From: Rubellimicrobium aerolatum
Lineage (GTDB): Bacteria > Pseudomonadota > Alphaproteobacteria > Rhodobacterales > Rhodobacteraceae
Assembly (NCBI RefSeq): GCF_017872975.1
Contig: NZ_JAGGJP010000004.1
Span: forward strand, 124,001-188,000
DNA length: 64,000 bases
Reading direction: 5' to 3'
The notes beneath the pieces are model-generated. The model was not told the DNA's origin. It searched no databases and saw only the letters and a program-made list of their open reading frames with translations. The translations under genes were made by a program, and so were the position numbers. How positions within the stretch are numbered: the first letter of the stretch is position 1; every line of letters begins with the position of its first letter. Shown here piece after piece: positions 36,494 to 45,849 of this stretch.

Positions 36494-37705
36494 ATGACGA
36501 CCCAAACCTTCCTGCGGGCGCTTTGCGTCGCCTTGGCCCTGTCCGGCCCCCTGGTGGCGCAGGAGGGGCTGTTCTCCGCCGTGATCGTGGTCAACGACGG
36601 GGCCGTGACCGGCTGGGAGATCGACCAGCGCATCCGGCTCCTCCAGGCGTTCAACACGCCGGGAGACCTGCCCGAGGAGGCGCGGACCCAGCTCGTCGAG
36701 GACCGGCTCAAGCAGCAGGAGCTGGAGCGGCGGGGCGTCGTGCTGGACGAGCCGACGCTGGCCCGGGCCATCGACGACTTCGCCGCCCGCGCCGGCGTGT
36801 CCGGCGAGGAGTTCACGGCCCAGCTCGGCGCCGAGGGGATCGCGCCCGAGACGCTGCGCGACTACGTGGCGACCAACGTCGCGTGGCGCGACTACGTCCG
36901 CGCCCGCTTCGGCGACGACGTGGAGGTGACCGAGCCCGAGGTGGATCAGGCGCTCGCCCAGCGAACCACGCAGTCGCAGGGCATCGAGGTGCTGCTGTCC
37001 GAGATCATCATCCCCGCCCCGCCCGGCCAGGAGGCCCAGGCGCTGGCTCTGGCCCGCCGCATCGCCCAGGTCGGCACCACCGCCGAGTTCGAGGCGGCGG
37101 CGCGAGAGGTCTCGGCCGTGGCCTCGGCCGAGAACGGCGGGCGGCTCGACTGGTCGCCGCTCTCCAACTACCCCGAGGCGCTGGGCGAGGTCCTGCTGGC
37201 GCTTCGGCCCGGCGAGGTGACGGCCCCCCTGACGCTCCAGGGGGCGGTGGCGCTCCTCCAGCTCCGCGACCTGCGGCAGGGCGCGGCGCCGACGGCGCAG
37301 CCCGAGTCGGTCGATTACGCCATGGTCCGCATCCCCGGCGGCCGCTCTCCCGAGGCGCTGGCGCTGGCGGCGCGGATCGACGCCGCGACCGACACCTGCA
37401 CCGACCTCTTCGGCCTGGGCCTGCCCCCGGCCAGCATCGCGCGACAGTCGGTCGCTCCCGCCGCCCTCCCGGCCGAGGTGGCGCTCGACCTCGCCACGCT
37501 CGACCCCGGCGAGGCCACCTGGGGCCGCACCGACACGGACGGCGCGCTGCTCCTCACCGTGCTCTGCGGCCGCACCTATCCGCTGCCCGAGGGCGCGAGC
37601 GACCGCGCGGGGGTGACCACCGCGCTCCAGGGGACCCGGCTTCAGGCCTATGCCGACGCGCTGCTCGCCGACCTGCGCGCCTCGGCCACCATCGTGGGCG
37701 AATGA
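36494..37705 (+). CDS. surA: Periplasmic chaperone/peptidyl-prolyl isomerase SurA
   Basis: 403 aa. Signal peptide 1-22. A SurA N-terminal domain ([22 protein letters not shown] through [17 protein letters not shown]) is followed by a parvulin domain at about 160-265 ([38 protein letters not shown]). It escorts outer membrane proteins such as LptD. Start ATG 36494 with a GAGAGGAG ribosome site. The stop overlaps the pdxA ATG. Confidence 0.92.
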   Translation: MTTQTFLRALCVALALSGPLVAQEGLFSAVIVVNDGAVTGWEIDQRIRLLQAFNTPGDLPEEARTQLVEDRLKQQELERRGVVLDEPTLARAIDDFAARAGVSGEEFTAQLGAEGIAPETLRDYVATNVAWRDYVRARFGDDVEVTEPEVDQALAQRTTQSQGIEVLLSEIIIPAPPGQEAQALALARRIAQVGTTAEFEAAAREVSAVASAENGGRLDWSPLSNYPEALGEVLLALRPGEVTAPLTLQGAVALLQLRDLRQGAAPTAQPESVDYAMVRIPGGRSPEALALAARIDAATDTCTDLFGLGLPPASIARQSVAPAALPAEVALDLATLDPGEATWGRTDTDGALLLTVLCGRTYPLPEGASDRAGVTTALQGTRLQAYADALLADLRASATIVGE

Positions 37706-38673
37706 CCACCGTCATCTCCTGCGGCGAGCCCGCCGGGATCGGGCCCGAGGTCGCCGCCAAGGCCTGGAACGCCCTGCGCCGCCCCGTGCTCTGGATCGGC
37801 GACCCGCGTCACCTGCCCCCCGGCACCCCGGTCGCCCTGGTCGAGGGGCCGGAGGAGGCGCGGGAGGCATCAGTCACCGCCCTGCCCGTGCTGGCGCGCG
37901 ACTTCGGCCCGCCCGCCGTGCCGGGCCAGCCGAACCCCGCCCATGCCCAAGGCGTGATCGACGCCATCGCCTGCGCGGTGGACCTGATCCGCGCCGGCCG
38001 CGCCTCGGCGCTCTGCACCGCGCCGATCTCCAAGGCGGCGCTGGTGGCGGGCGCGGGCTTCTCCCATCCCGGCCACACGGAATATCTGGCCCATCTGGCC
38101 GACGATGCCGACGTGGTGATGATGCTGGCCTGCGAGGGGCTGCGCGTCGTCCCCGCCACCATCCACGTCGCGCTGGCCGAGGTGCCGCGCCGCCTGACCG
38201 CCGGCCTGCTGGAACGGGTGCTGCGCGTGACCCACGCCGCGCTCCGCGACGACTGGGGCCTGCCCGCGCCGCGCATCGCCGTGGCTGGGCTCAACCCCCA
38301 CGCGGGCGAGGATGGGCTGATGGGCGGAGAGGAGATCGCGATGATCCGTCCGCTGCTGGCCCGCCTGCGCGCCGAGGGGATGGACCTTCGCGGCCCCTTC
38401 CCCGCCGACACGATGTTCCACGCCGAGGCGCGGGCGGGCTACGACGCCGCCGTCTGCATGTATCACGACCAGGCGCTGATCCCGATCAAGACCATCGACT
38501 TCGCGCGCGGGGTGAACGTGACGGCGGGCCTGCCCTTCGTACGGACCTCGCCCGACCATGGCACCGCCTTCGGCATCGCCGGGCAAGGCGCGGCCGACCC
38601 CCGGTCGATGATCGCGGCGCTGGATCTGGCCGGGCGGCTGGTGGCGAATCGGGGCACCCCATGGCGGCGCTAG
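37702..38673 (+). CDS. pdxA: 4-hydroxythreonine-4-phosphate dehydrogenase
   Basis: 323 aa enzyme of pyridoxal phosphate synthesis. Motifs: [36 protein letters not shown] (substrate-binding His), [30 protein letters not shown] (metal-binding His) and [14 protein letters not shown]. It starts at ATG 37702 inside the surA stop and overlaps rsmA by 13 bases, the surA-pdxA-rsmA order common in proteobacteria. Confidence 0.95.
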   Translation: MTTVISCGEPAGIGPEVAAKAWNALRRPVLWIGDPRHLPPGTPVALVEGPEEAREASVTALPVLARDFGPPAVPGQPNPAHAQGVIDAIACAVDLIRAGRASALCTAPISKAALVAGAGFSHPGHTEYLAHLADDADVVMMLACEGLRVVPATIHVALAEVPRRLTAGLLERVLRVTHAALRDDWGLPAPRIAVAGLNPHAGEDGLMGGEEIAMIRPLLARLRAEGMDLRGPFPADTMFHAEARAGYDAAVCMYHDQALIPIKTIDFARGVNVTAGLPFVRTSPDHGTAFGIAGQGAADPRSMIAALDLAGRLVANRGTPWRR

Positions 38674-39506
38674 ACGGGTTGCCGCCGCTGCGCGACGTGA
38701 TCGCGACGCACGGGCTTTCGGCCAAGAAGGCGCTGGGGCAGAACTTCATCCTCGACCTCAACATCACCGCGCGGATCGCGCGGGCGGCGGGCGACCTGAC
38801 CGCCTGCGACGTGCTGGAGGTCGGCCCCGGCCCCGGCGGCCTGACGCGCGGCCTCCTGGCCGAGGGCGCGCGCAAGGTGGTCGCGGTCGAGAAGGACGCG
38901 CGCTGCCTCCCCGCCCTGGCCGAGGTCGCCGCGCACTACCCCGGCCGCCTGGAGGTGATCGAGGGCGACGCCCTGGCGGTGGACCTGTCGGGCCGACTGA
39001 CGGCCCCGGTCCGGGTCGTGGCGAACCTGCCCTACAACGTCGGCACCGAGCTTCTGGTCCGCTGGCTCACCCCGCCCGAATGGCCGCCATTCTGGATCTC
39101 TCTCACGCTGATGTTCCAGCGCGAGGTGGCGCAGCGCATCACCGCCCAGGCCGGGGACGACGCCTATGGGCGCCTCGCGATCCTGGCGCAGTGGCGCGCG
39201 ACGCCTCGCATCGTGCTCGACCTGCCCCCGCAGGCCTTCGTCCCCCCGCCCAAGGTCTCCTCGGCGGTGGTGCATCTCGATGCCCTGCCTGCCCCGCGGT
39301 TCCCGGCGAGGGCCCGGACTCTGGCCTTGGTGACGGCGGCGGCCTTCGGCCAGCGGCGCAAGATGCTGCGATCGTCGCTGAAGTCGCTCAGCCCCGACAT
39401 CGAGGCGCATCTGGTGGCGGTCGGCATCCCCCCCACCGAACGGGCCGAGCAGGTGCCCTTGGAGGGCTTCTGCGCCCTGGCCCGCAGCCTCGACGGAAAC
39501 GACTAA
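38661..39506 (+). CDS. rsmA: 16S rRNA dimethyladenosine transferase
   Basis: 281 aa (KsgA). It methylates the two adjacent adenosines in the 3' terminal helix of 16S rRNA. SAM-binding motif [15 protein letters not shown], acidic [10 protein letters not shown], catalytic NLPYNVGT, and the C-terminal helical domain [16 protein letters not shown] 38661 lies inside the pdxA end. Last gene of the lptF-to-rsmA run. Confidence 0.95.
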   Translation: MAALDGLPPLRDVIATHGLSAKKALGQNFILDLNITARIARAAGDLTACDVLEVGPGPGGLTRGLLAEGARKVVAVEKDARCLPALAEVAAHYPGRLEVIEGDALAVDLSGRLTAPVRVVANLPYNVGTELLVRWLTPPEWPPFWISLTLMFQREVAQRITAQAGDDAYGRLAILAQWRATPRIVLDLPPQAFVPPPKVSSAVVHLDALPAPRFPARARTLALVTAAAFGQRRKMLRSSLKSLSPDIEAHLVAVGIPPTERAEQVPLEGFCALARSLDGND

Positions 39507-39526
39507 GGGCGGGGAAACCCCCGCCC
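39507..39526 (+). terminator. Hairpin after rsmA
   Basis: GGGCGGGG at 39507-39514 pairs with CCCCGCCC at 39519-39526 around a short A-rich loop, directly after the rsmA stop. No T-run follows. It probably ends or slows transcription between the convergent rsmA and DUF4167 genes. Confidence 0.55.
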
Positions 39527-39553
39527 AGTCCCACACAACGATCAGCCGTCAGT

Positions 39554-40324
39554 TCATTCCGCCGCGTCGGAGGTCGCGGACGCCTCGGCGCGGGGGGCGC
39601 GCGGCTTGCGCGGGCGGCGCGGGCGCGGGGCCGCCGCCTCGGCCTCGGCGGGGGTCGCCGCTGCCTCGGTCACGGGCTCGGCCGCCACCGGGGCGGGCGC
39701 AGGCTCCTCGGCGCGGGAGGGACGGCGACGCTCGCCGTCGCGGCGCGGACGATCCCGCCGGGGCGCGCGCTCCTCGGGGGTGTCCACGAGGCCCACGACC
39801 TGCGCGACGTCATCCTCGGGCTGGGCCACCAGCATGGGAAACAGCGGCTGGCTGAGGAACGACGGCTCCGTGTCCAGCGGCGGCGGAGCGGCGGGTGCCT
39901 CCTCGGCCGGCCGGAAGCGGAGGGCGCGCTCGCGCTCCCTCTCGCGCTGCTGGTCGCGCTCGCGCTGCTGATCCCGCTGCTGCTGCTGCTCGCGGCTCTG
40001 CTCCATCTGCCGCTCGCGCTCCTGCTGGCGGTCGCGGTGGAACTGCTCCTGCTCCTCGCGGGCGCGCTCCACGTCGCGCATCGCCTCGGCGAGCATCCGC
40101 GTGTAGTGCTCGGCGTGCTGGGCGAAGTTCTCCGCGTTCACGCGGTCCCCCGCGAGTTGGGCGTCGCGGTGGAGCTGCGTGTATTTCTCGATGATCTGCT
40201 GGGGGGTGCCGCGCACCTTGCCCTCGGGCCCCGAGCTATCGAACACGCGGTTGATGATGTTGCCGCCCGTGGGGCGGTTGTTGCGGTTCTGCTTGTTGCG
40301 TTGCCGCTGCTTGGAGGATCTCAT
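39554..40324 (-). CDS. DUF4167 RNA-binding-like protein
   Basis: 256 aa. The DUF4167 domain is at the N-terminus (about 1-85): basic KQRQRNKQNRNNRPTGGN, then RVFDSSGPEGKVRGTPQQIIEKY and NAENFAQHAEHYTRML. A long Glu/Gln/Arg coiled-coil (about 88-135) and an Ala/Pro/Arg-rich, probably disordered tail follow. The family is nearly restricted to alphaproteobacteria; the basic ends suggest RNA or ribosome contact, not proven. ATG 40324. Confidence 0.9.
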   Translation of the reverse strand: MRSSKQRQRNKQNRNNRPTGGNIINRVFDSSGPEGKVRGTPQQIIEKYTQLHRDAQLAGDRVNAENFAQHAEHYTRMLAEAMRDVERAREEQEQFHRDRQQERERQMEQSREQQQQRDQQRERDQQRERERERALRFRPAEEAPAAPPPLDTEPSFLSQPLFPMLVAQPEDDVAQVVGLVDTPEERAPRRDRPRRDGERRRPSRAEEPAPAPVAAEPVTEAAATPAEAEAAAPRPRRPRKPRAPRAEASATSDAAE

Positions 40325-40560
40325 GGGGCCTGTCTGTTCCAGGTATTGTGCTTGACGCTCCGGGCCCGGTCCACGCCAAAGGCGCCCACGAGGGAAGGAC
40401 CGGCCAAGGGATGTGAAGGCGACGCTCCGCACGGGGGAAGAAGGCGACGCCCTATCGCCCGCTGTCCGCAGCCCGTCCGCTGCGCGCCACTAAGCACGCG
40501 GCGGACGCGGGGGCAAGGGTGAATCCGTTCACGGACATATGGGGCGCAGCAAAGGGACAA

Positions 40561-41391
40561 TCAAGGCACGCGGAAAAGACACACACGGTCGCGCCCGTCG
40601 AGGTCGCGCCGCATCTCGGGCGCGGCGAAGCCATGCGCCGCGCCGAGGGCGGCGATGGCCCCCGCCTGAGTCGGGCCGTGCTCGACGATCAGCCGCCCGC
40701 CGGGCGCGAGATGCGCGCCCGCGCCCGCCAGGATGGCGCGGTAGGCGCCCAGCCCGTCCCCCTCGTCGGTCAGCGCGAGGCGCGGCTCCCAGTCACGGAC
40801 CTCGGGCTCCAGGCCCGGCATCTCGTCGCGGGCGATGTAGGGCGGGTTCGAGACGACGAGGTCGAACCGCCCCCCGGCCGCCGCGAACCAGTCCGACTCC
40901 CGCAGCTCGGCGCGATCGCGCAGGCCCAGCGCATCGGCGTTGCGCGCCGCCACGGCCAGCGCGGCGGGGGACAGGTCCAGGCCCAGCCCCGTCGCCTCGG
41001 GCCGCTCGGCCAGCAGGGTCAGCAGGATGCAGCCCGTCCCGGTCCCGAGGTCGAGCACGCGGGCGTAAGGCTCCTCCAGCGCGGCGGCGACCAGGACCTC
41101 GGTCTCGGGCCGGGGATCGAGCACGTCGCCGGTCACGAGGAAGCCACGCCCCCAGAAGGCCCGCGTCCCCAGGAGCTGCGACACCGGCCGCCGCTTCGCG
41201 CGCTCCAGGAGGAGCGCGTCGTAAGCCTCTGATCGGCTGGTCAGGATAGGTTCCGATAGAACCAAGGTCAGCCGCCCCGGCGCTATCCCCAGCGCCCGCG
41301 CGAGGAGCCGCCGCGCGTCCCCCGCCGGCTCCGGCACCCCGGCCTCGCGCAGCCGGCGGATGCCCCGCGCCAGCGCCTCGGCCCCGGTCAT
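40561..41391 (-). CDS. prmC: Release factor N5-glutamine methyltransferase
   Basis: 276 aa. PrmC methylates the GGQ glutamine of release factors. Helical N-domain (AEALARGIRRLREAGVPEPAGDARRLL), SAM motif VLDLGTGTGCILLTLL, and NPPY signature VVSNPPYIARDEM. The ATG at 41391 gives the usual length; an upstream ATG at 41433 would add 14 residues across the inverted-repeat copy. It is just downstream of prfA, its substrate gene. Confidence 0.95.
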   Translation of the reverse strand: MTGAEALARGIRRLREAGVPEPAGDARRLLARALGIAPGRLTLVLSEPILTSRSEAYDALLLERAKRRPVSQLLGTRAFWGRGFLVTGDVLDPRPETEVLVAAALEEPYARVLDLGTGTGCILLTLLAERPEATGLGLDLSPAALAVAARNADALGLRDRAELRESDWFAAAGGRFDLVVSNPPYIARDEMPGLEPEVRDWEPRLALTDEGDGLGAYRAILAGAGAHLAPGGRLIVEHGPTQAGAIAALGAAHGFAAPEMRRDLDGRDRVCLFRVP

Positions 41392-41400
41392 CGGGCCTGT

Positions 41401-41425
41401 CCCATCAACTTGGCCCAAATACGCA
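41401..41425. repeat. 25-bp inverted repeat flanking prfA, copy 1
   Basis: CCCATCAAC-T-TGGCCCAAATACGCA, between the prmC start and the prfA stop. The reverse complement recurs at 42593-42617 with a single mismatch. On the minus strand it lies about 10-35 bases ahead of the prmC ATG. Confidence 0.75.
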
Positions 41426-41460
41426 TTCCGCACTCGGCCCCCGGCGCGCGGGTGTGGCGG

Positions 41461-42516
41461 TCACGACCCCATCCCCGCGAGCGCCTCGGCCTGCGCGTGG
41501 GCGGTCAGCGCGTCGATCACCTCGTCCATGTCGCCGGCGAGGATCTGGTCCAGCCGGTAGAGCGTAAGGCCGATGCGATGGTCGGTCAGCCGTCCCTGCG
41601 GCACGTTGTAGGTGCGGATTCGCTCGCTCCGGTCGCCCGAGCCGATCTGCGACTTGCGATCGGCCGAGCGTGCGCCCTGCACCCGCTCGCGCTCCATCTC
41701 GAAGAGCCGCGCGCGGAGCACCTGCATCGCGAGGTCTCGGTTGCGGTGCTGCGACTTCTGCGAGGAGGTGACGACGATCCCGCTGGGGATGTGGGTGATC
41801 CGCACCGCCGAATCGGTGGTGTTGACGTGCTGCCCGCCCGCGCCCGACGACCGCATCGTGTCGATCCGCAGGTCGGCGGGGTCGATCCGCACGTCCACCT
41901 CCTCGGCCTCGGGCAGCACGGCCACCGTCGCGGCCGAGGTGTGGATGCGCCCGGAGGCCTCGGTCGCGGGCACGCGCTGGACCCGGTGGACGCCGCTCTC
42001 GTATTTCAGCCGGGCGAAGACGCCCTCGCCCTCGATCCGCGCCACCAGCTCCCGCAACCCGCCAAGGTCGGTCGCCTGCTCCTCCACCACCTCGAAGCGC
42101 CAGCCCTGCGATTCAACGTAACGCTGGTACATCCGCGCGAGGTCGGCGGCGAAGAGCGCCGCCTCCTCGCCCCCCGTCCCGGGCCGGATCTCCAGCATGG
42201 CGGGCCGGGCGTCGGCGGCGTCGCGGGGCAGGAGCGCGACCTGGAGCGCCCGCTCCCGCTCGGCCAGCCGGCCGCGCAGGGCGGGCAGCTCTTCCTCGGC
42301 CAGCGCGCGGAGGTCGGGGTCGGCCAACATCGCCTCCGTTTCCGCCATCTCGCGGGCCAGCGCGCGCCAGGCCTCGGCGGCCTCGACCACCGGCTTCAGC
42401 TCGGACCACTCGCGCGAGACGGCGGCGATCTCGGCGGGCGGCAGGCCCGCCTGCATCCGCGCCTCCAGGAAGGCGTGGCGGCGGGCGATGTCGTGGAGGC
42501 GGTCCTCGGGGATCAT
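41461..42516 (-). CDS. prfA: Peptide chain release factor 1
   Basis: 351 aa. RF1 recognises UAA and UAG. The GGQ loop is [18 protein letters not shown]; the codon-recognition region with PxT appears as [17 protein letters not shown] upstream of it. Full length. ATG 42516. Followed by prmC on the same strand; bracketed by an inverted repeat pair. Confidence 0.96.
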   Translation of the reverse strand: MIPEDRLHDIARRHAFLEARMQAGLPPAEIAAVSREWSELKPVVEAAEAWRALAREMAETEAMLADPDLRALAEEELPALRGRLAERERALQVALLPRDAADARPAMLEIRPGTGGEEAALFAADLARMYQRYVESQGWRFEVVEEQATDLGGLRELVARIEGEGVFARLKYESGVHRVQRVPATEASGRIHTSAATVAVLPEAEEVDVRIDPADLRIDTMRSSGAGGQHVNTTDSAVRITHIPSGIVVTSSQKSQHRNRDLAMQVLRARLFEMERERVQGARSADRKSQIGSGDRSERIRTYNVPQGRLTDHRIGLTLYRLDQILAGDMDEVIDALTAHAQAEALAGMGS

Positions 42517-42592
42517 GGCGACCCTCTCGCCTCTCGGGGCGGGACGGTCAAGGGAGCCTCACGTCCGGCGGCGCCCGTGCGGAGGAGTCGCT

Positions 42593-42617
42593 TGCGTATT
42601 TGGGCCACGTTGATGGG
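42593..42617. repeat. 25-bp inverted repeat flanking prfA, copy 2
   Basis: TGCGTATTTGGGCCA-C-GTTGATGGG, the reverse complement of copy 1 with one mismatch. It lies between the prfA start and the end of the small gene at 42623, about 75 bases upstream of prfA. Confidence 0.75.
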
Positions 42618-42622
42618 CCATC

Positions 42623-42886
42623 TCAGGGCGACAGGCGGCCGGCCCGGCCGCCCCGGCGTCGGGGGGGCTCGGGACGGGCGAGCGCGGCGCGCAGCACCCC
42701 GGTCATAGGGTGGTCCGTCCCGTGGCGATCGAGGAGCGCCGTCACCGCCGGGCGTGGATCGGCGCCCTCGGGCAGCGACAGGGCCCAGTCGAGGAAGATC
42801 GAGCGGCACTCCCCCTCGGTGATGCCGTCGATGCGGTAGGCCTCGCGGACGAGGCCCTTGGGGTCGTGCGGGTCGCGGTCGGTCAT
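42623..42886 (-). CDS. Small conserved protein following glnE
   Basis: 87 aa, soluble, acidic N-terminal half (REAYRIDGITEGECRSIFLDWALSLPEGADPRPAV) and a basic, Pro/Arg/Gly-rich tail. The ATG overlaps the glnE stop by four bases (ATGA), so it is translated with glnE. One cysteine; no known motif. Function unknown; the tight coupling suggests a link to glnE, but this is inference. Confidence 0.75.
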   Translation of the reverse strand: MTDRDPHDPKGLVREAYRIDGITEGECRSIFLDWALSLPEGADPRPAVTALLDRHGTDHPMTGVLRAALARPEPPRRRGGRAGRLSP

Positions 42887-45660
42887 GCTGTCGCCTCCAG
42901 TCCGGCCTCGATCGTCCCGGCCGCGTCCCTCGCCTCGGCGGCGAGGCGGGCCTCCAGCGCGGGGAGGCTGGGCTCCCCCGTCTCGCGCAGCAGGAACCGC
43001 CGCCCGCCCTCGCCCAGCCGCGCGGGGTCGAGAGCGCCCTCGGTCAGCAGCCGCGTCGCCGCCTGCACGGTCCAGAACAGGGCGGCCGCACGTTCGAGAT
43101 GCCGGGCCTCGGCCTCGCCGATCAGCCCCGCCGCCTGCCCGGCGGCAAGCTGGTCGGGCGTCGAACGCTCGGGCGACCCTGCCCGCAGCGCGAGCCCCTG
43201 CGCGAACAGCTCGATGTCGCGGAGCCGGCCGGGGCCGGACTTGGGGTCCCAGATTCCCTCGCCCGCCTTGCCCTGCGCCAGACGCGCCCGCATCTCGGCC
43301 ACGTCCGGCGCGACGCGCGGATCGCCCCGGCGGCCCGCGATCAGCTCCCGGCGGAACGCCTCCACCTCGGCCGCCAGCCGTTCGGCCCCCTCGCCCGCCC
43401 CGGCGACGACGCGGGCGCGGGTCAGCGCCAGATGCTCCCAAGTCCAGGCCTCCTCGCGCTGGTAGCCCTGGAACGACGCCCAGGAGGTCGCCACCGGCCC
43501 CTGCCGCCCCGACGGGCGCAGGCGCATGTCGACCTCGTAGAGCCGCCCCTCGGCCATGGGGGCCGACAGCGCCGTGACCAGCGCCTGCGTCAGCCGGGCG
43601 AAGTAGGGCCGCGCGGCGAGCGGGCGCGGCCCGTCCGAGGCCTCCGCGGTCCCGGAGTCGTAGATCACGATCAGGTCCAGGTCCGAGGACGCCGAGAGCC
43701 GCCCCACCCCCAGCGACCCCATCCCCAGCACCACCGCCCCCCAGCCGGGGCCCGAGCCGTGGCGGCGCGCGAACTCGCCGGCCACCAGCGGCAGGACGCG
43801 GGCCAGCACCGCCTCGGCGAGGTCGGCATGATGCGCGCCGGCCTCGTCCGGGCCGGTCAGCCCCTGGAGATGGTGGACGCCGATGCGGAACCACCAGTCC
43901 TTCATCCAGCGCCGCACGGCGATGAGCTTCGCCTCGTAATCCCCTGCTTCGGCAAGCGGGCGGTCGAGCGAGGCCATCAACCCTCCACGCCCCGGCCAAG
44001 GTTCGAAGAAGCTCCCCGCGATCACCGCGTCGAGCACGCCCGCGTTGCGCGACAGGTAGCGCGCCAGCGCCGGCGAGGTCGCGGCGATCTCCACCAGCAG
44101 GCGCAGGAGGTCCGGATTCGCCTCGAACAAGGAGAAGAGCTGCACCCCGGCGGGCAGCCCGGCGAGGAACTGGTCGAAGCTCGCCAGCGCCTCCTCGGGC
44201 TGGGCGGCCTCGCGCAGGCGGCGCAGGATCTCGGGGCGGAGACGGTTGAAGATCTCGACGGCGCGCGGCGACCGCAGCGCTGGATAGGTCGGCCAGCGGG
44301 CCGTGACCTCCGCGCCGAAGCCGTCCTCGGGCGGGCGCGGCGGCTGGCCGGGGGCGAAGAAGCCCTCGGTCAACTCGTGCACCTCCTCCAGCCGCGCCGT
44401 CAGGTCGCGGCGCAGCGCGACCTCCTCCTCGCCCATCAGCGCCGCCAGCCGGTCCCAGCCCTCGGGCGTCGCAGGCAAGTCGTGGGTCTGCTGGTCGGCC
44501 ACCATCTGCACGCGGTGCTCCACTTCGCGCAGGCGGCGGTAATGCGCGGCCAGCCGGTCCGTCACGTCTTGGGGCACCCAGCCCGCCGCCGCCAGCCGCC
44601 CCAATCCCTCGACGGTGCCGCGCACCCGCAGCGACGGGTCGCGCCCTCCGGCGATGAGCTGGCGCGTCTGCGTGAAGAACTCGATCTCGCGGATGCCGCC
44701 GCGCCCGAGCTTGAGGTTGTGCCCCTCCAGGGAGAACGGCCCGCCAAGCCCCTTGTGGTCGCGAATCCTCAGCCGCATGTCATGGGCGTCCTGGATCGCC
44801 GCGAAGTCGAGATGCTTGCGCCAGACGAAGGGCCGCAGCGTGTCGAGGAAGCGCCCGCCCGCCGCCACGTCGCCCCCGCAGGGCCGCGCCTTGATGTAGG
44901 CCGCCCGCTCCCAGGTCCGCCCGAGGCTCTCGTAATAGGCCTCGGCGCCCGCCATCGCCATGCAGACCGGGGTCACGGCGGCGTCGGGACGCAGCCGCAG
45001 GTCCACGCGGAACACGTAGCCGTCGCTGCGGTCCTGGAGCATCGCCGTCATCGCCCGCGTGACCTTGACGAACCCCGCCCGCAGCCCCGGATAATCCTCG
45101 CGCGACACCCGCGTCTCGTCGAACAGGCACACGAGGTCGATGTCGCTGGAATAGTTCAGCTCCCCCGCCCCCATCTTCCCCATGGCGAGCGCGACCATCC
45201 CCCCCGCCGTCCCGGCGTCCCCCGGCCCCAGCCCCGGCAGCCGCCCCCGCGCGATCCCCTCGGCCACCAGCGCCCGGATCGCCCGGTCCACCGCCAGGTC
45301 GGCGAGCCGCGTCAACGCGCCCGTCACCGCCTCCAGCTCCCACGCGCCCCCCAGGTCCATCAGCCCCGCCAGCAGCGCCACACGCCGCTTGGCCCGCCGC
45401 AGCGCGGGGCCGAGCGCTTCGGGCGGCCCCTCGGGCACCTCGGACAGCGCCGCCGCCAACGCCGCCTCGGGGTCGTCCAGCGCCGGGCCGAGCCAGTCCC
45501 CCTCGCGCGTCAGGAGGTCGGCGAGGAACGGGCTACCTCCCGCCGCGCCGAGCAGGAGGTCGCGCACCGGCCCCGCGGCCCAGGGCGGGACGGCGCGTGC
45601 CCCGCGCTCGGGGTCGAAGGGACGGGGCACGCGGGACAGGCGGTCGCGGAGGGCGGTCAT
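42883..45660 (-). CDS. glnE: Glutamine synthetase adenylyltransferase/deadenylase
   Basis: 925 aa with two nucleotidyltransferase halves that remove and add AMP on glutamine synthetase. The first active site reads MGAGELNYSSDIDLVCLFD, the second MGSLGVGRLSASSDLDLIVIYD; each is followed by GRxxEVDxRLRP-type segments (FRVDLRLRPD and YEVDMRLRPSG). IREIEFFTQTRQLI marks the first helical domain. ATG 45660 fits family length; the frame is open further but without similarity. Coupled to the small gene after it. Confidence 0.94.
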   Translation of the reverse strand: MTALRDRLSRVPRPFDPERGARAVPPWAAGPVRDLLLGAAGGSPFLADLLTREGDWLGPALDDPEAALAAALSEVPEGPPEALGPALRRAKRRVALLAGLMDLGGAWELEAVTGALTRLADLAVDRAIRALVAEGIARGRLPGLGPGDAGTAGGMVALAMGKMGAGELNYSSDIDLVCLFDETRVSREDYPGLRAGFVKVTRAMTAMLQDRSDGYVFRVDLRLRPDAAVTPVCMAMAGAEAYYESLGRTWERAAYIKARPCGGDVAAGGRFLDTLRPFVWRKHLDFAAIQDAHDMRLRIRDHKGLGGPFSLEGHNLKLGRGGIREIEFFTQTRQLIAGGRDPSLRVRGTVEGLGRLAAAGWVPQDVTDRLAAHYRRLREVEHRVQMVADQQTHDLPATPEGWDRLAALMGEEEVALRRDLTARLEEVHELTEGFFAPGQPPRPPEDGFGAEVTARWPTYPALRSPRAVEIFNRLRPEILRRLREAAQPEEALASFDQFLAGLPAGVQLFSLFEANPDLLRLLVEIAATSPALARYLSRNAGVLDAVIAGSFFEPWPGRGGLMASLDRPLAEAGDYEAKLIAVRRWMKDWWFRIGVHHLQGLTGPDEAGAHHADLAEAVLARVLPLVAGEFARRHGSGPGWGAVVLGMGSLGVGRLSASSDLDLIVIYDSGTAEASDGPRPLAARPYFARLTQALVTALSAPMAEGRLYEVDMRLRPSGRQGPVATSWASFQGYQREEAWTWEHLALTRARVVAGAGEGAERLAAEVEAFRRELIAGRRGDPRVAPDVAEMRARLAQGKAGEGIWDPKSGPGRLRDIELFAQGLALRAGSPERSTPDQLAAGQAAGLIGEAEARHLERAAALFWTVQAATRLLTEGALDPARLGEGGRRFLLRETGEPSLPALEARLAAEARDAAGTIEAGLEATA

Positions 45661-45744
45661 GCGGCGGACTGTTCCCGGCCCGCCGCCGAAGGTCAACCAA
45701 GCACGGCCGGCAACTTTCCGCCAAGGACGCCCATCGGGCGGACT

Positions 45745-45769
45745 CGAATGTGAAACTCGTTCACATTCG
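45745..45769. promoter_or_regulatory. Perfect palindromic operator 1, upstream of the DUF2852 gene
   Basis: CGAATGTGAA-ACTCG-TTCACATTCG: ten-base arms, five-base centre, no mismatch. It lies directly upstream of a possible -35 (TTGATT 45773-45778). The core TGTGAA-N5-TTCACA is shared with operator 2. It differs from CRP sites, which have TGTGA-N6-TCACA. Confidence 0.8.
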
Positions 45770-45804
45770 CCCTTGATTGCCAGGGCCGCCTTTCCCATCT
45801 TCTC

Positions 45805-45825
45805 GATGTGAAAGATGTTCACATC
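45805..45825. promoter_or_regulatory. Perfect palindromic operator 2, over the likely transcription start
   Basis: GATGTGAA-AGATG-TTCACATC: eight-base perfect arms, same spacing and core as operator 1; centres are 58 bases apart. With a -35 at 45773 and a weak -10 near 45796 it would cover the start of transcription, 25 bases ahead of the ATG. The layout suggests repression, possibly by looping or by two bound dimers. Confidence 0.8.
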
Positions 45826-45849
45826 AACCCGGCCCCAAAGGAGCCATCC

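Noticed and set aside
34324-38673. A 1449-codon plus-strand frame
   Set aside because: Only its last 324 codons (pdxA) are real; upstream it is an out-of-frame reading of lptD and surA.
39895-40194. A plus-strand frame opposite the DUF4167 gene
   Set aside because: Mirror of the Gln/Glu/Arg repeat coding region on the other strand; no independent support.
45745-45825. CRP/FNR-type sites ahead of the DUF2852 gene
   Set aside because: The half-sites TGTGA/TCACA are 7 bases apart instead of 6, and both copies share an extended TGTGAA-N5-TTCACA form, so a different regulator is more likely. The PadR pattern ATGT-N8-ACAT also fails on spacing.
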